Shown here: one piece after another, positions 24,719 to 33,421 of the stretch | Numbering within the stretch: the stretch's first letter is position 1 | Layout of the letters: every line of letters begins with the position of its first letter | Program-made: the position numbers and the translations under genes | From: Roseicella frigidaeris | GTDB lineage: Bacteria; Pseudomonadota; Alphaproteobacteria; Acetobacterales; Acetobacteraceae | Reading direction: 5' to 3' | NCBI RefSeq assembly: GCF_003258945.1 | Contig: NZ_QLIX01000016.1 | Span: 52,939 to 116,938 of the forward strand | Length of the DNA: 64,000 bases | Notes under the pieces: generated by a model | What the model saw: the letters and a program-made list of their open reading frames with translations, nothing else | What the model was told of the DNA's origin: nothing | The model's database searches: none

Positions 24719-25912
24719 ATGCGTGGTATCGTCCTGGTCCTGAATGCCGGCTCCTCCTCGCTGAAATTCGCCGGCTTCCGCGCCACCGGAACCGGGCCGG
24801 AGCCGCGCTTCACCGGCCAGGTGGAGGGCATCGGCGCCACGCCGCGGCTGATCGCCCGCGATGCCGCCGGCGCGGTGCTGGCCGAGCGGCGCTGGGCGGG
24901 GGCGGAGGCGCCGGCGAGCGTCGCCGAGGCCGTCACCACCGTGGTGCGCGGGATCGAGGCCTCGCTGCATGGCCAGCCCATCCTCGCCATCGGCCATCGC
25001 GTGGTGCATGGCGGCACGGAATTCGCCGCGCCGGTGCGCGTCGATGCCGGGGTGCTGGCGGCGCTCGAGCGCCTCGTCTCCCTCGCGCCGCTGCACCAGC
25101 CGCACAACCTCGCCGGCATCCGGGCGGCGACGAAGCATTTCCCCGGCGTGCCGCAGATCGCCTGCTTCGACACCGCCTTCCACCGCAGCCAGGGCTGGGT
25201 GGCCGAGACCTTCGCCCTGCCGCCCCGTTTCTACGAGCAGGGGTTGCGCCGCTACGGCTTCCACGGCCTGTCCTACGAATACATCGCCCGGCTGCTGGCG
25301 GCGGAGGACCCGGCGCTCGGCGCCGGGCGGCTGGTGGTCGGGCATCTCGGCAACGGCGCCTCGCTCTGCGCCATCGCGGGCGGCGAGAGCCGCGGCAGCA
25401 CCATGGGCTTCACGGCGCTGGACGGCATCCCGATGGGCACGCGCTGCGGCCAGATCGATCCCGGCCTGGTGCTGCACCTGATCGACGCGCTGGACATGAC
25501 GACGGCCGAGGTGAGCGATCTGCTCTACCGCGACAGCGGGCTGAAGGGCCTCTCCGGCGTCTCGCAGGATGTGCGGCAGATCGAGGCGGCCGGCACCGCG
25601 GCTGCGGAGGGCGCGCTGGCGCATTTCGCCTTCCGGGTGCGGCGGGAGATCGGCGCGCTGGCCGCGACGCTCGGCGGGATCGATGCGCTGGTCTTCACCG
25701 CCGGCATCGGCGAGAACGCCGCCGGCGTCCGGGCGCGCATCTGCGAGGGGCTGGGCTTCCTCGGCATCCGGCTGGATGCGGCGCGCAACGCGGCGCATGC
25801 GCCGGAGATCTCGGTGGCGGGCGCGCCGGTGCGGGTGCTGGTCCGCCACACGGACGAGGAGCGCATGATCGCCGAGCACGCGCTGGCGGTGCTTGATGCC
25901 GACGGAGGTTGA
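24719..25912 (+). CDS. ackA: Acetate/propionate kinase
   Basis: This ASKHA-fold kinase makes acetyl phosphate from acetate and ATP, or runs in reverse. The 397-residue protein has the phosphate-1 motif LVLNAGSSSLKF, GHRVVHGG, FDTAFH, GHLGNGASLCAI and TAGIGENAAGVR. GGGGAGACGGAG precedes the ATG. Phosphotransacetylase, its usual partner, is not adjacent. A perfect 12-bp hairpin overlaps the stop codon. The length and motifs are intact, so it should be active on short carboxylates; acetate versus propionate cannot be separated by eye. Confidence 0.93.
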   Translation: MRGIVLVLNAGSSSLKFAGFRATGTGPEPRFTGQVEGIGATPRLIARDAAGAVLAERRWAGAEAPASVAEAVTTVVRGIEASLHGQPILAIGHRVVHGGTEFAAPVRVDAGVLAALERLVSLAPLHQPHNLAGIRAATKHFPGVPQIACFDTAFHRSQGWVAETFALPPRFYEQGLRRYGFHGLSYEYIARLLAAEDPALGAGRLVVGHLGNGASLCAIAGGESRGSTMGFTALDGIPMGTRCGQIDPGLVLHLIDALDMTTAEVSDLLYRDSGLKGLSGVSQDVRQIEAAGTAAAEGALAHFAFRVRREIGALAATLGGIDALVFTAGIGENAAGVRARICEGLGFLGIRLDAARNAAHAPEISVAGAPVRVLVRHTDEERMIAEHALAVLDADGG

Positions 25913-25930
25913 TGGTGCCCATCAACCTCC
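25904..25930 (+). terminator. Hairpin overlapping the ackA stop codon
   Basis: The arms GGAGGTTGATGG (25904-25915) and CCATCAACCTCC (25919-25930) pair perfectly around a 3-base loop. The ackA TGA is inside the left arm. There is no T-tract; repeat R1 copy a starts right after it. Confidence 0.6.
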
Positions 25931-26028
25931 CCCTCAGACGCCGGGCGGTTTGCTCCGCAAACCTTGGCTTCGCGCCACTGGGCGCGGGCCCCGTTCGGGG
26001 CCTCGGACCGGTCAAGCGCCCGGTCCGT
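25931..26028. repeat. Dispersed hairpin repeat R1, copy a
   Basis: A 98-bp intergenic element shares CCCTCAGACGCCGGGCG and a 30-bp block (25984-26013) with copy b at 30763-30859. Internal stems are GTTTGC-tcc-GCAAAC, GCGCC-act-GGGCGC and GGCCCC-gtt(c)-GGGGCC. In copy b two of these stems have different bases but are still paired. It lies between convergent ackA and livF ends. Confidence 0.85.
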
Positions 26029-26109
26029 TGATCTCAATTCTCTGCCGTGGGGTCTCGAAGGGGGGCTTCGCCCCCTTCGCGGGGTTCGGGGCGGAGCCCC
26101 GATGGGCGG

Positions 26110-26856
26110 TTACAGCCCCAGATACACCTTCCTGACCAGCTCGTTGTCCTGCAACGCCGCCGCCGAGCCTCCCTCGAACACCATCCGCCCATGCACGATG
26201 ACATAGCCGCGGTCGGCGATGCGCACCGCCTGGTGGAAATTCTGCTCGGCCATCAGCACGGTCAGCCCGAGCCGCGCCTTCATCTCGGCGATCATCTCCA
26301 TGGTGCGCGCCACCAGGATCGGCGCCAGGCCGACCGAGGGCTCGTCCACCAGCAGGATGCGCGGCGCCGACATCACCGCCCGGCCGAGCGCCACCATCTG
26401 CTGCTCGCCGCCGCTCATGCTGCCGACGAGCTGGGTGCGGCGCTCGGCGAGGCGGGGGAACAGCTCGAAGCAGAGGGCGAGGTTCTCCCCGAGCCGCGCC
26501 CGCGCCTCGCTGCGGTAGGCGCCGAGGCGGAGATTCTGCTCGACCGAGAGGCGCGGGAACAGCCTTCGCCCCTCCGGCACCAGCACGATGCCCTGCGCCA
26601 CCACCTGCTCCGGCGAGAGGCCGCCGAGCTCCACCGCCACGCCGTCCAGCACCGCCCGCACCTGCCCGGCGCTCGGCCGCACCTGGCCCATGATGCTGCG
26701 CATCAGCGTGGTCTTGCCGTTGCCGTTGGTCCCGAGCAGCACCACGGTCTCGCCGGCCGGCACGGTGAGGGAGACATCCTCCAGCACCCGCACCGCGCCG
26801 TAGCCGGCCGAGACGCCGCGCAGCTCGAGCGCGCTACTGCCGGCCAAGATAGGCAT
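26110..26856 (-). CDS. livF: Branched-chain/aromatic ABC importer ATPase (LivF)
   Basis: This is the second ATP-binding subunit of a Liv-type importer, 248 residues. It has Walker A GTNGNGKTT, signature SMSGGEQQMVALGRAV, Walker B ILLVDEPSVGLAP, and the LivF-specific TVLMAEQNFHQAVRIADRGYV and C-terminal VRKVYLGL. It is the last gene of the seven-gene minus-strand run and its start lies inside the end of livG (overlap at 26834-26856). Partner LivG uses a canonical NGSGKST loop. Confidence 0.93.
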   Translation of the reverse strand: MPILAGSSALELRGVSAGYGAVRVLEDVSLTVPAGETVVLLGTNGNGKTTLMRSIMGQVRPSAGQVRAVLDGVAVELGGLSPEQVVAQGIVLVPEGRRLFPRLSVEQNLRLGAYRSEARARLGENLALCFELFPRLAERRTQLVGSMSGGEQQMVALGRAVMSAPRILLVDEPSVGLAPILVARTMEMIAEMKARLGLTVLMAEQNFHQAVRIADRGYVIVHGRMVFEGGSAAALQDNELVRKVYLGL

Positions 26857-27556
26857 CCTCCACCTCCGGCAGGGCGAGCACCGCGCGCGGCGCGCCCTCG
26901 GCGATCTTGCGGCCGGCGACGAAGACCAGCAGCCGCTCGGAGAACTCGGTCACCGCCCGCATGATGTGCTCGATCATGATCACCGCGGTGCCGGCGGCAT
27001 TCAGCCGCAGCAGCAGCGCCAGGATCTGGTCCACCTCGGCATGCGAGAGGCCGGCCATCGCCTCGTCGGCGATCAGCAGCCGCGGCCGCAGGGCGATGGC
27101 GCGGGCCAGCTCCAGCCGGCGCTGCTCCACCTGGGTCAGCTCCCGCGGCAGGCGCGCGGCCTTGCCGGCCAGCTCCACCTCCTCCAGGCATTCGAGGGCG
27201 CGCGGCGTCGCCGCCGCCGCCTCGCCGCCGAAGAGCAGCGGCACGCGGACATTCTCCAGCACCGAGAGGCTGGCGAAGGGCTGCGGCAGCTGGAAGGTGC
27301 GGGCGAGGCCGAGCCGGGCGCGGCGATGCGGCTTGAGGCCGGCGAGCGGCTGGCCGGCCAGCGTCACCCGCCCGTCATGCGCCGCGAAATCGCCGCTGAG
27401 GCAGTTGACGAAGGTGCTCTTGCCGGAGCCGTTGGGGCCGATCAGCCCCAGCCGCTCGCCGGCGCGCAATTCCAGGTCGATGCCCTGCAGGGCGACGAAG
27501 CCGCCGAAGCGCTTGCCGACCCCCTCGGCGCGGAGCAGCACCTCGCCCCCGCTCAT
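26834..27556 (-). CDS. livG: Branched-chain/aromatic ABC importer ATPase (LivG)
   Basis: This is the first ATP-binding subunit, about 240 residues. It has Walker A GPNGSGKSTFVNCLSG, signature LTQVEQRRLELARAIA, Walker B LLIADEAMAGLSHAE and the LivG C-terminus with VIMIEHIMRAV. ATG 27556 is favoured over GTG 27562 because GAGGGGG lies at proper distance. It follows livM by about 10 bases and overlaps livF. The signature has TQVEQ in place of LSGGQ, a variant commonly seen in Liv-type LivG proteins. Confidence 0.93.
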   Translation of the reverse strand: MSGGEVLLRAEGVGKRFGGFVALQGIDLELRAGERLGLIGPNGSGKSTFVNCLSGDFAAHDGRVTLAGQPLAGLKPHRRARLGLARTFQLPQPFASLSVLENVRVPLLFGGEAAAATPRALECLEEVELAGKAARLPRELTQVEQRRLELARAIALRPRLLIADEAMAGLSHAEVDQILALLLRLNAAGTAVIMIEHIMRAVTEFSERLLVFVAGRKIAEGAPRAVLALPEVEDAYLGRQ

Positions 27557-27566
27557 CGGCACCCCC

Positions 27567-28535
27567 TCATCGCTTGCGGAACCAGCCGAGGATGCCGCGC
27601 GGGGCGAGCGCCACGAACAGCACCAGCATCCAGCCGGTGATCCAGAGGTTGAGCGCCGAGGAGATGGTCACCGTCGCCGCCTGCTGCAGCGTCGCCAGCA
27701 GCACCGCCCCGATCACCGGGCCGAGCCAGGTGCCGGCGCCGCCGATCAGCGGCATGGCGATGGTGTTCACCGCATAGGCGAGGTTGAAGGCGCCGTCGGG
27801 ATTCACGTAGCCGGCATAGAAGGGCAGGGGGGCGCCGGCCACGCCCATCAGCGCGCCGGAGAGGGTGGTGGCGATCAGCTTCAGCCGCAGGGTCGGCACG
27901 CCGACCGCCTCCGCCGCCCGCTCGTTGTCGCGGATCGCCTGCAAGCCGCGGCCGAGCCGCGACAGCTCCACCGTCCGCCCGATGCCGGTGGCGAGGACGG
28001 CGAGCGCCAGCATGACGGCGAAGATGTACTCGCCATAGCTGACGAAGCCCGGCACCGTCATCGGCCGGATCACATAGGCGCCGCGCGAGCCGCCGACATA
28101 GTCCCAGTTCACCACCAGCGTCTGTAGCACCACCGCGAGGCAGAGGGTGGCGATGGAGAAATAGACGCCGCGCAGCCGCAGGGTGAGATAGCCGGTGCCG
28201 AGGCCGAGCAGCCCGGCCACCACCGCCGCGCCGAGGATGCCGGGGAGGACGCCGAGGCCGAGCGCCTCGTACAGCACCACGGCGGTGTAGGTGCCGGTCG
28301 CCATGAAGCCGGCGGCGCCGAAATTCACGTAGCCCGCATAGCCGCCGAGGATGTTCCAGGCGGCGGCCAGCACCACGTACTGCAACACGAAATAGCCGGC
28401 ATACCAGCCATACTCGTTGCCGATCAGCCGCAGCAGGACGAGCAGCGCGAGCGCCAGCAGCGTGGCGCCGAGCCAGTAGGAGAGGTGCCGCCGCGCCGGC
28501 GGCGCCGCCGGCGCGGGCAGGGCGGTCGCGCTCAT
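27567..28535 (-). CDS. livM: Branched-chain/aromatic ABC importer permease (LivM)
   Basis: This is a 322-residue inner-membrane permease with about nine hydrophobic segments. The family signature [33 protein letters not shown] appears near residue 50-80, and the EAA-like loop is [21 protein letters not shown]. Its ATG overlaps the livH stop (ATGA at 28532-28535). It forms the translocation pore with LivH. Confidence 0.93.
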   Translation of the reverse strand: MSATALPAPAAPPARRHLSYWLGATLLALALLVLLRLIGNEYGWYAGYFVLQYVVLAAAWNILGGYAGYVNFGAAGFMATGTYTAVVLYEALGLGVLPGILGAAVVAGLLGLGTGYLTLRLRGVYFSIATLCLAVVLQTLVVNWDYVGGSRGAYVIRPMTVPGFVSYGEYIFAVMLALAVLATGIGRTVELSRLGRGLQAIRDNERAAEAVGVPTLRLKLIATTLSGALMGVAGAPLPFYAGYVNPDGAFNLAYAVNTIAMPLIGGAGTWLGPVIGAVLLATLQQAATVTISSALNLWITGWMLVLFVALAPRGILGWFRKR

Positions 28536-29413
28536 GCCAGCCTCCCGAACAGGCCCTGCGGCCGGAAGGCGAGCACCAGCAGCAGCCAGCCGAAGGCGAC
28601 GGCCGGCGACCAGGAGGGGCCGTAGAAGCTCGCCGTCAGGTTCTCCACCACGCCGAAGAGGAAGGCGGCGAGCACGCAGCCGGGCAGGCTCGCCATGCCG
28701 CCCATGATGCAGATGGCGAAGACCCGGCCGATGAAGACCTGGTGCGAGCCGGGCTCGATCGGCTGCACCACCACCAGCGCGCCGCCGGCGATGGAGGCGA
28801 GCGCGATGGAGAGGCCGAAGGCGATGCGCTTGATCCGCACCGGGTCCACCGCCATCAGCCGCAGCGCCTCCGGGTCCTGGGCGACGGCGGCGACGGCGAG
28901 GCCGGTGAAGCTGCGCCTGAGGAAGACCCAGAGCGCGGCGATGGCGGCCAGGGCCAGCAGCGCCGGCGCCAGCATGCGCAGCGGGACGTCGATCTCGCCC
29001 AGCCGCCAGGTGACGAAGGCGTAGTCCGGGTCGAGGAAGCGCTGCTCCGGCCCGAGCAGCAGCACCAGCCCGACCTCGACGATGAACATGACGCCGAAGA
29101 AGAAGGCGAGGCCCTGCAGCGCCTCGTCGCCGCGCCGCTCGAAGAAGTGGTGGTAGGCGCGGTAGAGCAGGGTGCCGAGCAGGTAGAAGAGCGGCGCCTG
29201 CAGCACCGCGACCAGCAGCGGGTCGAGCCCGAGCGCGGTGCCGACCAGCACCACCGCCATGCCGGCCGCCACCATCAGCGCCGGATGCGCGATGTTGACG
29301 ATGTCGAGCATGCCGAAGGAGACGGCGAGGCCGGAGGCGGCGGCGGCGTAGAGGCCGCCGAGCAGCAACCCGCTGACGATGCCGTTCAGCAGCAGCGAGA
29401 GGGTCGGGTCCAT
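28532..29413 (-). CDS. livH: Branched-chain/aromatic ABC importer permease (LivH)
   Basis: This 293-residue permease opens with [41 protein letters not shown], typical of LivH. About eight membrane segments follow, with the cytosolic loop [17 protein letters not shown] and a coupling helix around [20 protein letters not shown]. It starts 7 bases after the binding-protein stop, so the two genes are one unit. It pairs with LivM. Confidence 0.92.
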   Translation of the reverse strand: MDPTLSLLLNGIVSGLLLGGLYAAAASGLAVSFGMLDIVNIAHPALMVAAGMAVVLVGTALGLDPLLVAVLQAPLFYLLGTLLYRAYHHFFERRGDEALQGLAFFFGVMFIVEVGLVLLLGPEQRFLDPDYAFVTWRLGEIDVPLRMLAPALLALAAIAALWVFLRRSFTGLAVAAVAQDPEALRLMAVDPVRIKRIAFGLSIALASIAGGALVVVQPIEPGSHQVFIGRVFAICIMGGMASLPGCVLAAFLFGVVENLTASFYGPSWSPAVAFGWLLLVLAFRPQGLFGRLA

Positions 29414-29420
29414 GCCGGGC

Positions 29421-30698
29421 TCAGGCCGGGGCGCCGTAGGGGGATCTCAGCGTGCCGGATTTCAGCGCCGGCGGGTAGAGGATCACCTTGGTGCCCGGCT
29501 TCTTGTACTTCTCGAGGTCGCCATCGGCGATGTTCTGGAACTGCACGAAGAGGTTGCGCGGCTCCGCCCATTCGCCGAGGGCGCTGAACCGCACCGGGCC
29601 GACGATGGTCTCGAAGCCGTTGGCGTGCATGTCCTTCGCCAGCGCTTCCTGGTCGATCCTGCCGACCCGGGCGAGGGATTGCGCGATCACCTGCATCTGC
29701 GCATAGGCGTAGGGCTGCAGGTAGTTGCCCAGGACATCGGTCTGCTCGGCCGGCGCCCGGGCGCGGTACTTCTCCTGGAACTCGACCACGCCGGGGAATT
29801 GCATGGTGGGCTCGGGCGAGTAGACGTCCCAGGTCACCAGGTTGTTCAGGATCGGGCCGAGCTGCGCCTGCACGGCGGCGATCTGCGGCCCCACCATGCC
29901 GCCGCCGAGCAGCGCCGCGCTCAGCTTCAGCTCGCTGACCGCGCGCAGGATGCCGTTGGAATCCGGCGGGTAGGAGGCGAAGAACACCACGTCCGGCCGC
30001 TGCGCCTGGATGGCGCGGATGGTCGGCGTGAAGTCCACCGTGCTCGGCGGGTAGGAGCGGTCGTAGACGATGCGCAGCCCGTATTCGCGCGCCATGCCCC
30101 GCACGCTCTCGGCGGCGCGCTGGGCGAAGTCGTTGTCGACGGCGAGGATGGAGAGGCTGCGCACCGGGTTCGGCAGCATCTTCGTGCATTCGAGGAAGCC
30201 GCGGGCGTAGTGGCCCTTGATGTCGTCCCCGGTGACGTTCATCGAGAAGTAGCGGTCGTATTTCAGCCGCTCGTTCACCCCGGCGCCGAACAGCGCCACG
30301 TAGCACATGCCGCGCTGCATCACGACCGGCATGGAGGGCGCGATCATCGCGGTGGCATAGGGCGAGGTGACGAGATCGACCTTGTCCACGTCGATCAGCT
30401 TGGTGAAGAGGGCCGGGACATTGGCCGGGTTCGACTGGTCGTCGTAGCTGACGAGCTGCACCGGCCGGCCGAGCAGCCCGCCCCTGGCGTTCACGTCCTC
30501 CGCCCAGATGCGCTGCGCGAGCTGCGCCGAGCGGCCGTTCGCCGCCAGCCCGCCCGAGAGCGACATGGAGCAGCCGATGCGGATCGGGTTGACGCCCTGG
30601 GCCAGGGCCGGCCAGGGGGCGGCCCAGGGGGCAACCGCCGTCGTCAGCGCCCCGGCCAGGGCCGCGCGCCCCAGGCCGCGGCGGGTCAACTCGCTCAT
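29421..30698 (-). CDS. livK: Binding protein of the Liv-type importer (LivK)
   Basis: This periplasmic binding protein has 425 residues. The signal RRGLGRAALAGALTTAVAPWAAPWPALAQ is followed by IRIGCSMSLSGGLAANGR, the binding-site strand of the Peripla_BP_6 family. Later come SYDDQSNPANVPALFTKLIDVDKVDLV and AVDNDFAQRAAESVRGMA. GGGGAGGAGAGGACG is the ribosome site. It is directly upstream of livHMGF and downstream of the ring-cleaving dioxygenase, which suggests an aromatic or heteroaromatic ligand rather than leucine. That ligand is an inference from neighbours. Confidence 0.9.
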   Translation of the reverse strand: MSELTRRGLGRAALAGALTTAVAPWAAPWPALAQGVNPIRIGCSMSLSGGLAANGRSAQLAQRIWAEDVNARGGLLGRPVQLVSYDDQSNPANVPALFTKLIDVDKVDLVTSPYATAMIAPSMPVVMQRGMCYVALFGAGVNERLKYDRYFSMNVTGDDIKGHYARGFLECTKMLPNPVRSLSILAVDNDFAQRAAESVRGMAREYGLRIVYDRSYPPSTVDFTPTIRAIQAQRPDVVFFASYPPDSNGILRAVSELKLSAALLGGGMVGPQIAAVQAQLGPILNNLVTWDVYSPEPTMQFPGVVEFQEKYRARAPAEQTDVLGNYLQPYAYAQMQVIAQSLARVGRIDQEALAKDMHANGFETIVGPVRFSALGEWAEPRNLFVQFQNIADGDLEKYKKPGTKVILYPPALKSGTLRSPYGAPA

Positions 30699-30762
30699 CG
30701 TCCTCTCCTCCCCGCTGCCCTCCGCCTGTTCTGCGGGCGGTTGGGCGATTCCTTTTGCTCTG

Positions 30763-30859
30763 CCCTCAGACGCCGGGCGCAGACCTCCGGTCTGCCCGGC
30801 TTCGCCGCAGGTGCGGCGGGCCCCGTTCGGGGCCTCGGACCGGTCGGGGACCGGTCCGT
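30763..30859. repeat. Dispersed hairpin repeat R1, copy b
   Basis: This is the second copy of R1. It keeps the 17-bp start (30763-30779) and the 30-bp block (30816-30845) exactly. The first stem is CAGACC-tcc-GGTCTG and the second CGCCGC-aggt-GCGGCG, both base-paired but different from copy a. It lies between the dioxygenase stop and the livK start within one transcription unit. Confidence 0.85.
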
Positions 30860-30871
30860 CGTCATGCCCGC

Positions 30872-31786
30872 CTACTCCGCCGCCGGCAGGATCCGCGACG
30901 GATCGGCGCCGACCCGGCCGCCCGTCTCGCCCTCGGCCAGGCGCGACAGGCGGAAATCGTAGCGGATGGCGGCGATATCGGGCTCCGGCGCGCCGGGCAG
31001 GCCGCGCCGCGGCGTCACCACCAGCGAGCGGGAGACGCCGAAGACGGTGTCGCTGTCGATATGGGGATCGTCGCCGAGATAGAGCGCGGTCACCAGCTCG
31101 CGGTAGCCCGGCGCCTGCACCAGGATGTGGATATGCGCCGGCCGCATGCCGTGCCGGTTCTGCTGCCGCACCAGGCGCCCGACCGGCCCGTCCATCGGGA
31201 TGGAATAGCCGATGGGCTTGACCGTGCGCATGTCGAAGCGCCCCGCCGCATCGGTGCGGAAGCGCCCGCGCAGGTCCATCACCTCCGGCTCGTTGGCCTG
31301 CAGGTCATAGAGGCCGGTCGCGTCGGTCTGCCAGATATCGATCCCGGCGCCGGCGACCGGCTGCCCCTCGGCATCCGTCACCTGGCCGAACAGGGCCAGC
31401 GGCTCGCCGCCCGTCGCATGCACGGCGATGCTCTCGCCGGCGGCGAATTCCGGCGCCTGCTCGCGGAAGAAGGGGCCGAGCAGGCTGGTCTCGGTGCCCG
31501 CCGCCTCGCGCCCCTCGGCATCGTGCATCAGGTTGACGAGGCGGGAGAGGCCGAGCACGTCGGAGAGCAGGATGAACTCCTGCCGGTAGGGGGTGCAGGC
31601 CTGGCCGACGGCGGTGAGGAAGCCGATGCCGGCCAGCCATTCCTCCGGCTTCAGCTCCACCTCGCGGGCGAAGTCGTGCAGGTGGCGGATGGCGGCGGCC
31701 GTGATCTCGCGCTGCCGCGGATCGGGCATGCGCGCGATCTGCGCCAGGGCCTCCTCGGTCACGCCCATGCGGTCGAGGTCCGGCAT
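30872..31786 (-). CDS. Intradiol ring-cleavage dioxygenase, hydroxyquinol 1,2-dioxygenase type
   Basis: This non-heme Fe(III) dioxygenase of 304 residues cleaves a catecholic ring between the hydroxyls. The iron ligands are visible as Tyr160 (GLYDLQ), Tyr194 (IGYSIP), His218 and His220 (RPAHIHI). The N-terminal linker domain with EFILLSDVLGLSRLVNLMHDA is that of the catechol/hydroxyquinol group, and the product of hydroxyquinol would be maleylacetate. GGGAG precedes ATG 31786. It sits between a flavin monooxygenase and the Liv importer on the same strand. Maleylacetate reductase is not in the window. Catechol and chlorocatechol are alternative substrates. Confidence 0.88.
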   Translation of the reverse strand: MPDLDRMGVTEEALAQIARMPDPRQREITAAAIRHLHDFAREVELKPEEWLAGIGFLTAVGQACTPYRQEFILLSDVLGLSRLVNLMHDAEGREAAGTETSLLGPFFREQAPEFAAGESIAVHATGGEPLALFGQVTDAEGQPVAGAGIDIWQTDATGLYDLQANEPEVMDLRGRFRTDAAGRFDMRTVKPIGYSIPMDGPVGRLVRQQNRHGMRPAHIHILVQAPGYRELVTALYLGDDPHIDSDTVFGVSRSLVVTPRRGLPGAPEPDIAAIRYDFRLSRLAEGETGGRVGADPSRILPAAE

Positions 31787-31876
31787 TCCGGTCGCTCCCT
31801 GCCTGTGCCTAACGGCGGCCTGCCGCGTCGTTGGGCCCGCGGCTTGCGGCAACGATGCGGGGGCCGCCGCCGGCGG

Positions 31877-33121
31877 TCAATGCGCATCGGCGTGCCTTAC
31901 CCAGGCGGCGGGGTCGGCGACCGGCCGGCCGCTCAGCGCCAGCAGCCCCGGCAGGGTCAGGCCGAGCGAGGGGTCCGCCTCCGGCCGCGGCAGCCGCCGC
32001 TCGATGAAGGCGCCGAGATGCCGGCTGACCGCGACGGCGGCGCGCGAGGGCGGGATGCGGGCGGCGCCGTAGCGCCGCAGCGCGGCGGGGATGTCGGGCT
32101 CGGCCTCGAGCGCCTCGGCCAGCGCCCGCGCATCCTCGGCCGCCTTCAGCACGCCGACGCCGACATGCGGCCGCGCCACGAAGCCGGCATCGCCGAGCAG
32201 CGCCACCCGGCCGAAGCCGAGCGCGGGGGAGTCCAGGTCGAAGATCGGCTGGACGAGGAATTGCCGGGCGCGCAGCGGCGCCTCGGCATAGGGGGCGGGC
32301 AGGCGGGCAGCGGCATCGGCCTGCAGCGCGGCGATGTGCCGCGGCCGGATCAGCGCCGGCGGGATGGAGAGGGCGTGCCGGTGGCCGGCGGCATCGGTCA
32401 GCAGGTCGTCCAGCGCCGCCCCGGCATCGACCGGGTAGTACCAGAGGAAATTGTAGCGCCGCCGGCCGGGCGCCACGCTGTCGCCGGCGCCCGGCACGGG
32501 GTAGCCGATGAACTCGCCCTTGCCGGGGAAGCCGAAGGTGAACTGGGTGAAGACGGGGGCGAAGGCAGGGGAGAATTCCGCCTCCTCGAGCAGCCCGCGC
32601 CAGCCGACATAGCCGGCATAGAGCGGCTGCGCGGCGGGCGCGACGGCGGCGCGGACGGCGGAGCGCAGCCCGTCGGCGCCGACCAGCAGATCGGCCCGGG
32701 CGCTGCGGCCATCGGCGAAGTGCGCGGTGACGCCCTCGGCATCCTGCGCCAGCCCGGCCAGCTCCTGCCCGGCCTGGTAGCGTTCGGCGGGGAAGGCGGC
32801 GCGGAGCGGGTTGAAGATCCGCCCCCAGGCGGTGACGTATTGCGGATAGGCCTCGCGCGCCACCACGGCGCCGCTTGCATCCACGGCGCAGCGGCCAGGG
32901 ACGTGGACGCCGGGCGGGTTCTCGTCCCGCACCCCGGCCAGGGCCATGATGGCCTCCGTCTCGGCATGGTGGGCGATGCCGGTGCCGCGCGATTCCAGCC
33001 CCTGCCTCGCCCGCTCATGCACCGTGACGTCCCAGCCGCGGCGCAGCAGCAGGTTGGCGGCGAAGAGCCCGCCGACCGAGCCGCCGATGACGATGGCGCG
33101 CCGGGTTGCTCCCGTCGCCAT
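31877..33121 (-). CDS. FAD-dependent aromatic/heteroaromatic hydroxylase (DhpH-like)
   Basis: This group A flavoprotein monooxygenase has about 414 residues. It has GxGxxG-type FAD motif IVIGGSVGGLFAANLLLRRGWDVTVHER, DLLVGADGLRSAVR and the second FAD motif VALLGDAGFVARPHVGVGVLKAAEDA. The LYAGYVGWRGLLEE block resembles 2,6-dihydroxypyridine 3-monooxygenase. GGGAGGA precedes ATG 33121. It is the first gene of the run that continues with the ring-cleaving dioxygenase and the Liv importer. It would hydroxylate a di-hydroxy ring so that the dioxygenase can open it. The exact substrate (resorcinol-like, hydroxybenzoate or hydroxypyridine) is undetermined. Confidence 0.85.
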   Translation of the reverse strand: MATGATRRAIVIGGSVGGLFAANLLLRRGWDVTVHERARQGLESRGTGIAHHAETEAIMALAGVRDENPPGVHVPGRCAVDASGAVVAREAYPQYVTAWGRIFNPLRAAFPAERYQAGQELAGLAQDAEGVTAHFADGRSARADLLVGADGLRSAVRAAVAPAAQPLYAGYVGWRGLLEEAEFSPAFAPVFTQFTFGFPGKGEFIGYPVPGAGDSVAPGRRRYNFLWYYPVDAGAALDDLLTDAAGHRHALSIPPALIRPRHIAALQADAAARLPAPYAEAPLRARQFLVQPIFDLDSPALGFGRVALLGDAGFVARPHVGVGVLKAAEDARALAEALEAEPDIPAALRRYGAARIPPSRAAVAVSRHLGAFIERRLPRPEADPSLGLTLPGLLALSGRPVADPAAWVRHADAH

Positions 33122-33421
33122 GGATGGTTCCTCCCGCGCCGTGGCGCCTTGTCGCCAGGGCAGCAGGGATCGGCGGCAAGCGCAAGCGGCGCGCGGGCGC
33201 CGGGCCTCCGCATGGGCAGTGTCCCGGGGAGAACCCGCCTCGCGACCGGCAGGACGGGCGCGCCGCACATCGCATTGCGGACCGGCCACGGATCGAAATG
33301 CGTTGCGGCGACGCGGCGAATCGGCGCCCGCGAATGCGTGATCCCGCCGGCCGGATCAAGGCTTGCCGGTCCGGATCGGCGACGTGAAGAGTTACAACGA
33401 AACACCTGCCGGGGTTGCCGC
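33122..33421. other. Divergent promoter region, monooxygenase versus TTT receptor
   Basis: These 300 bases separate two divergently transcribed genes and must hold both promoters. I see no complete ORF. The right part (33340-33420) is less GC-rich, with GAAGAGTTACAACGAAAC close to the TTT gene, but no clear operator. Confidence 0.55.

Noticed and set aside
29379..30962. 527-codon plus-strand ORF opposite livK
   Set aside because: No motif and Arg/His-rich; shadow of the binding protein.
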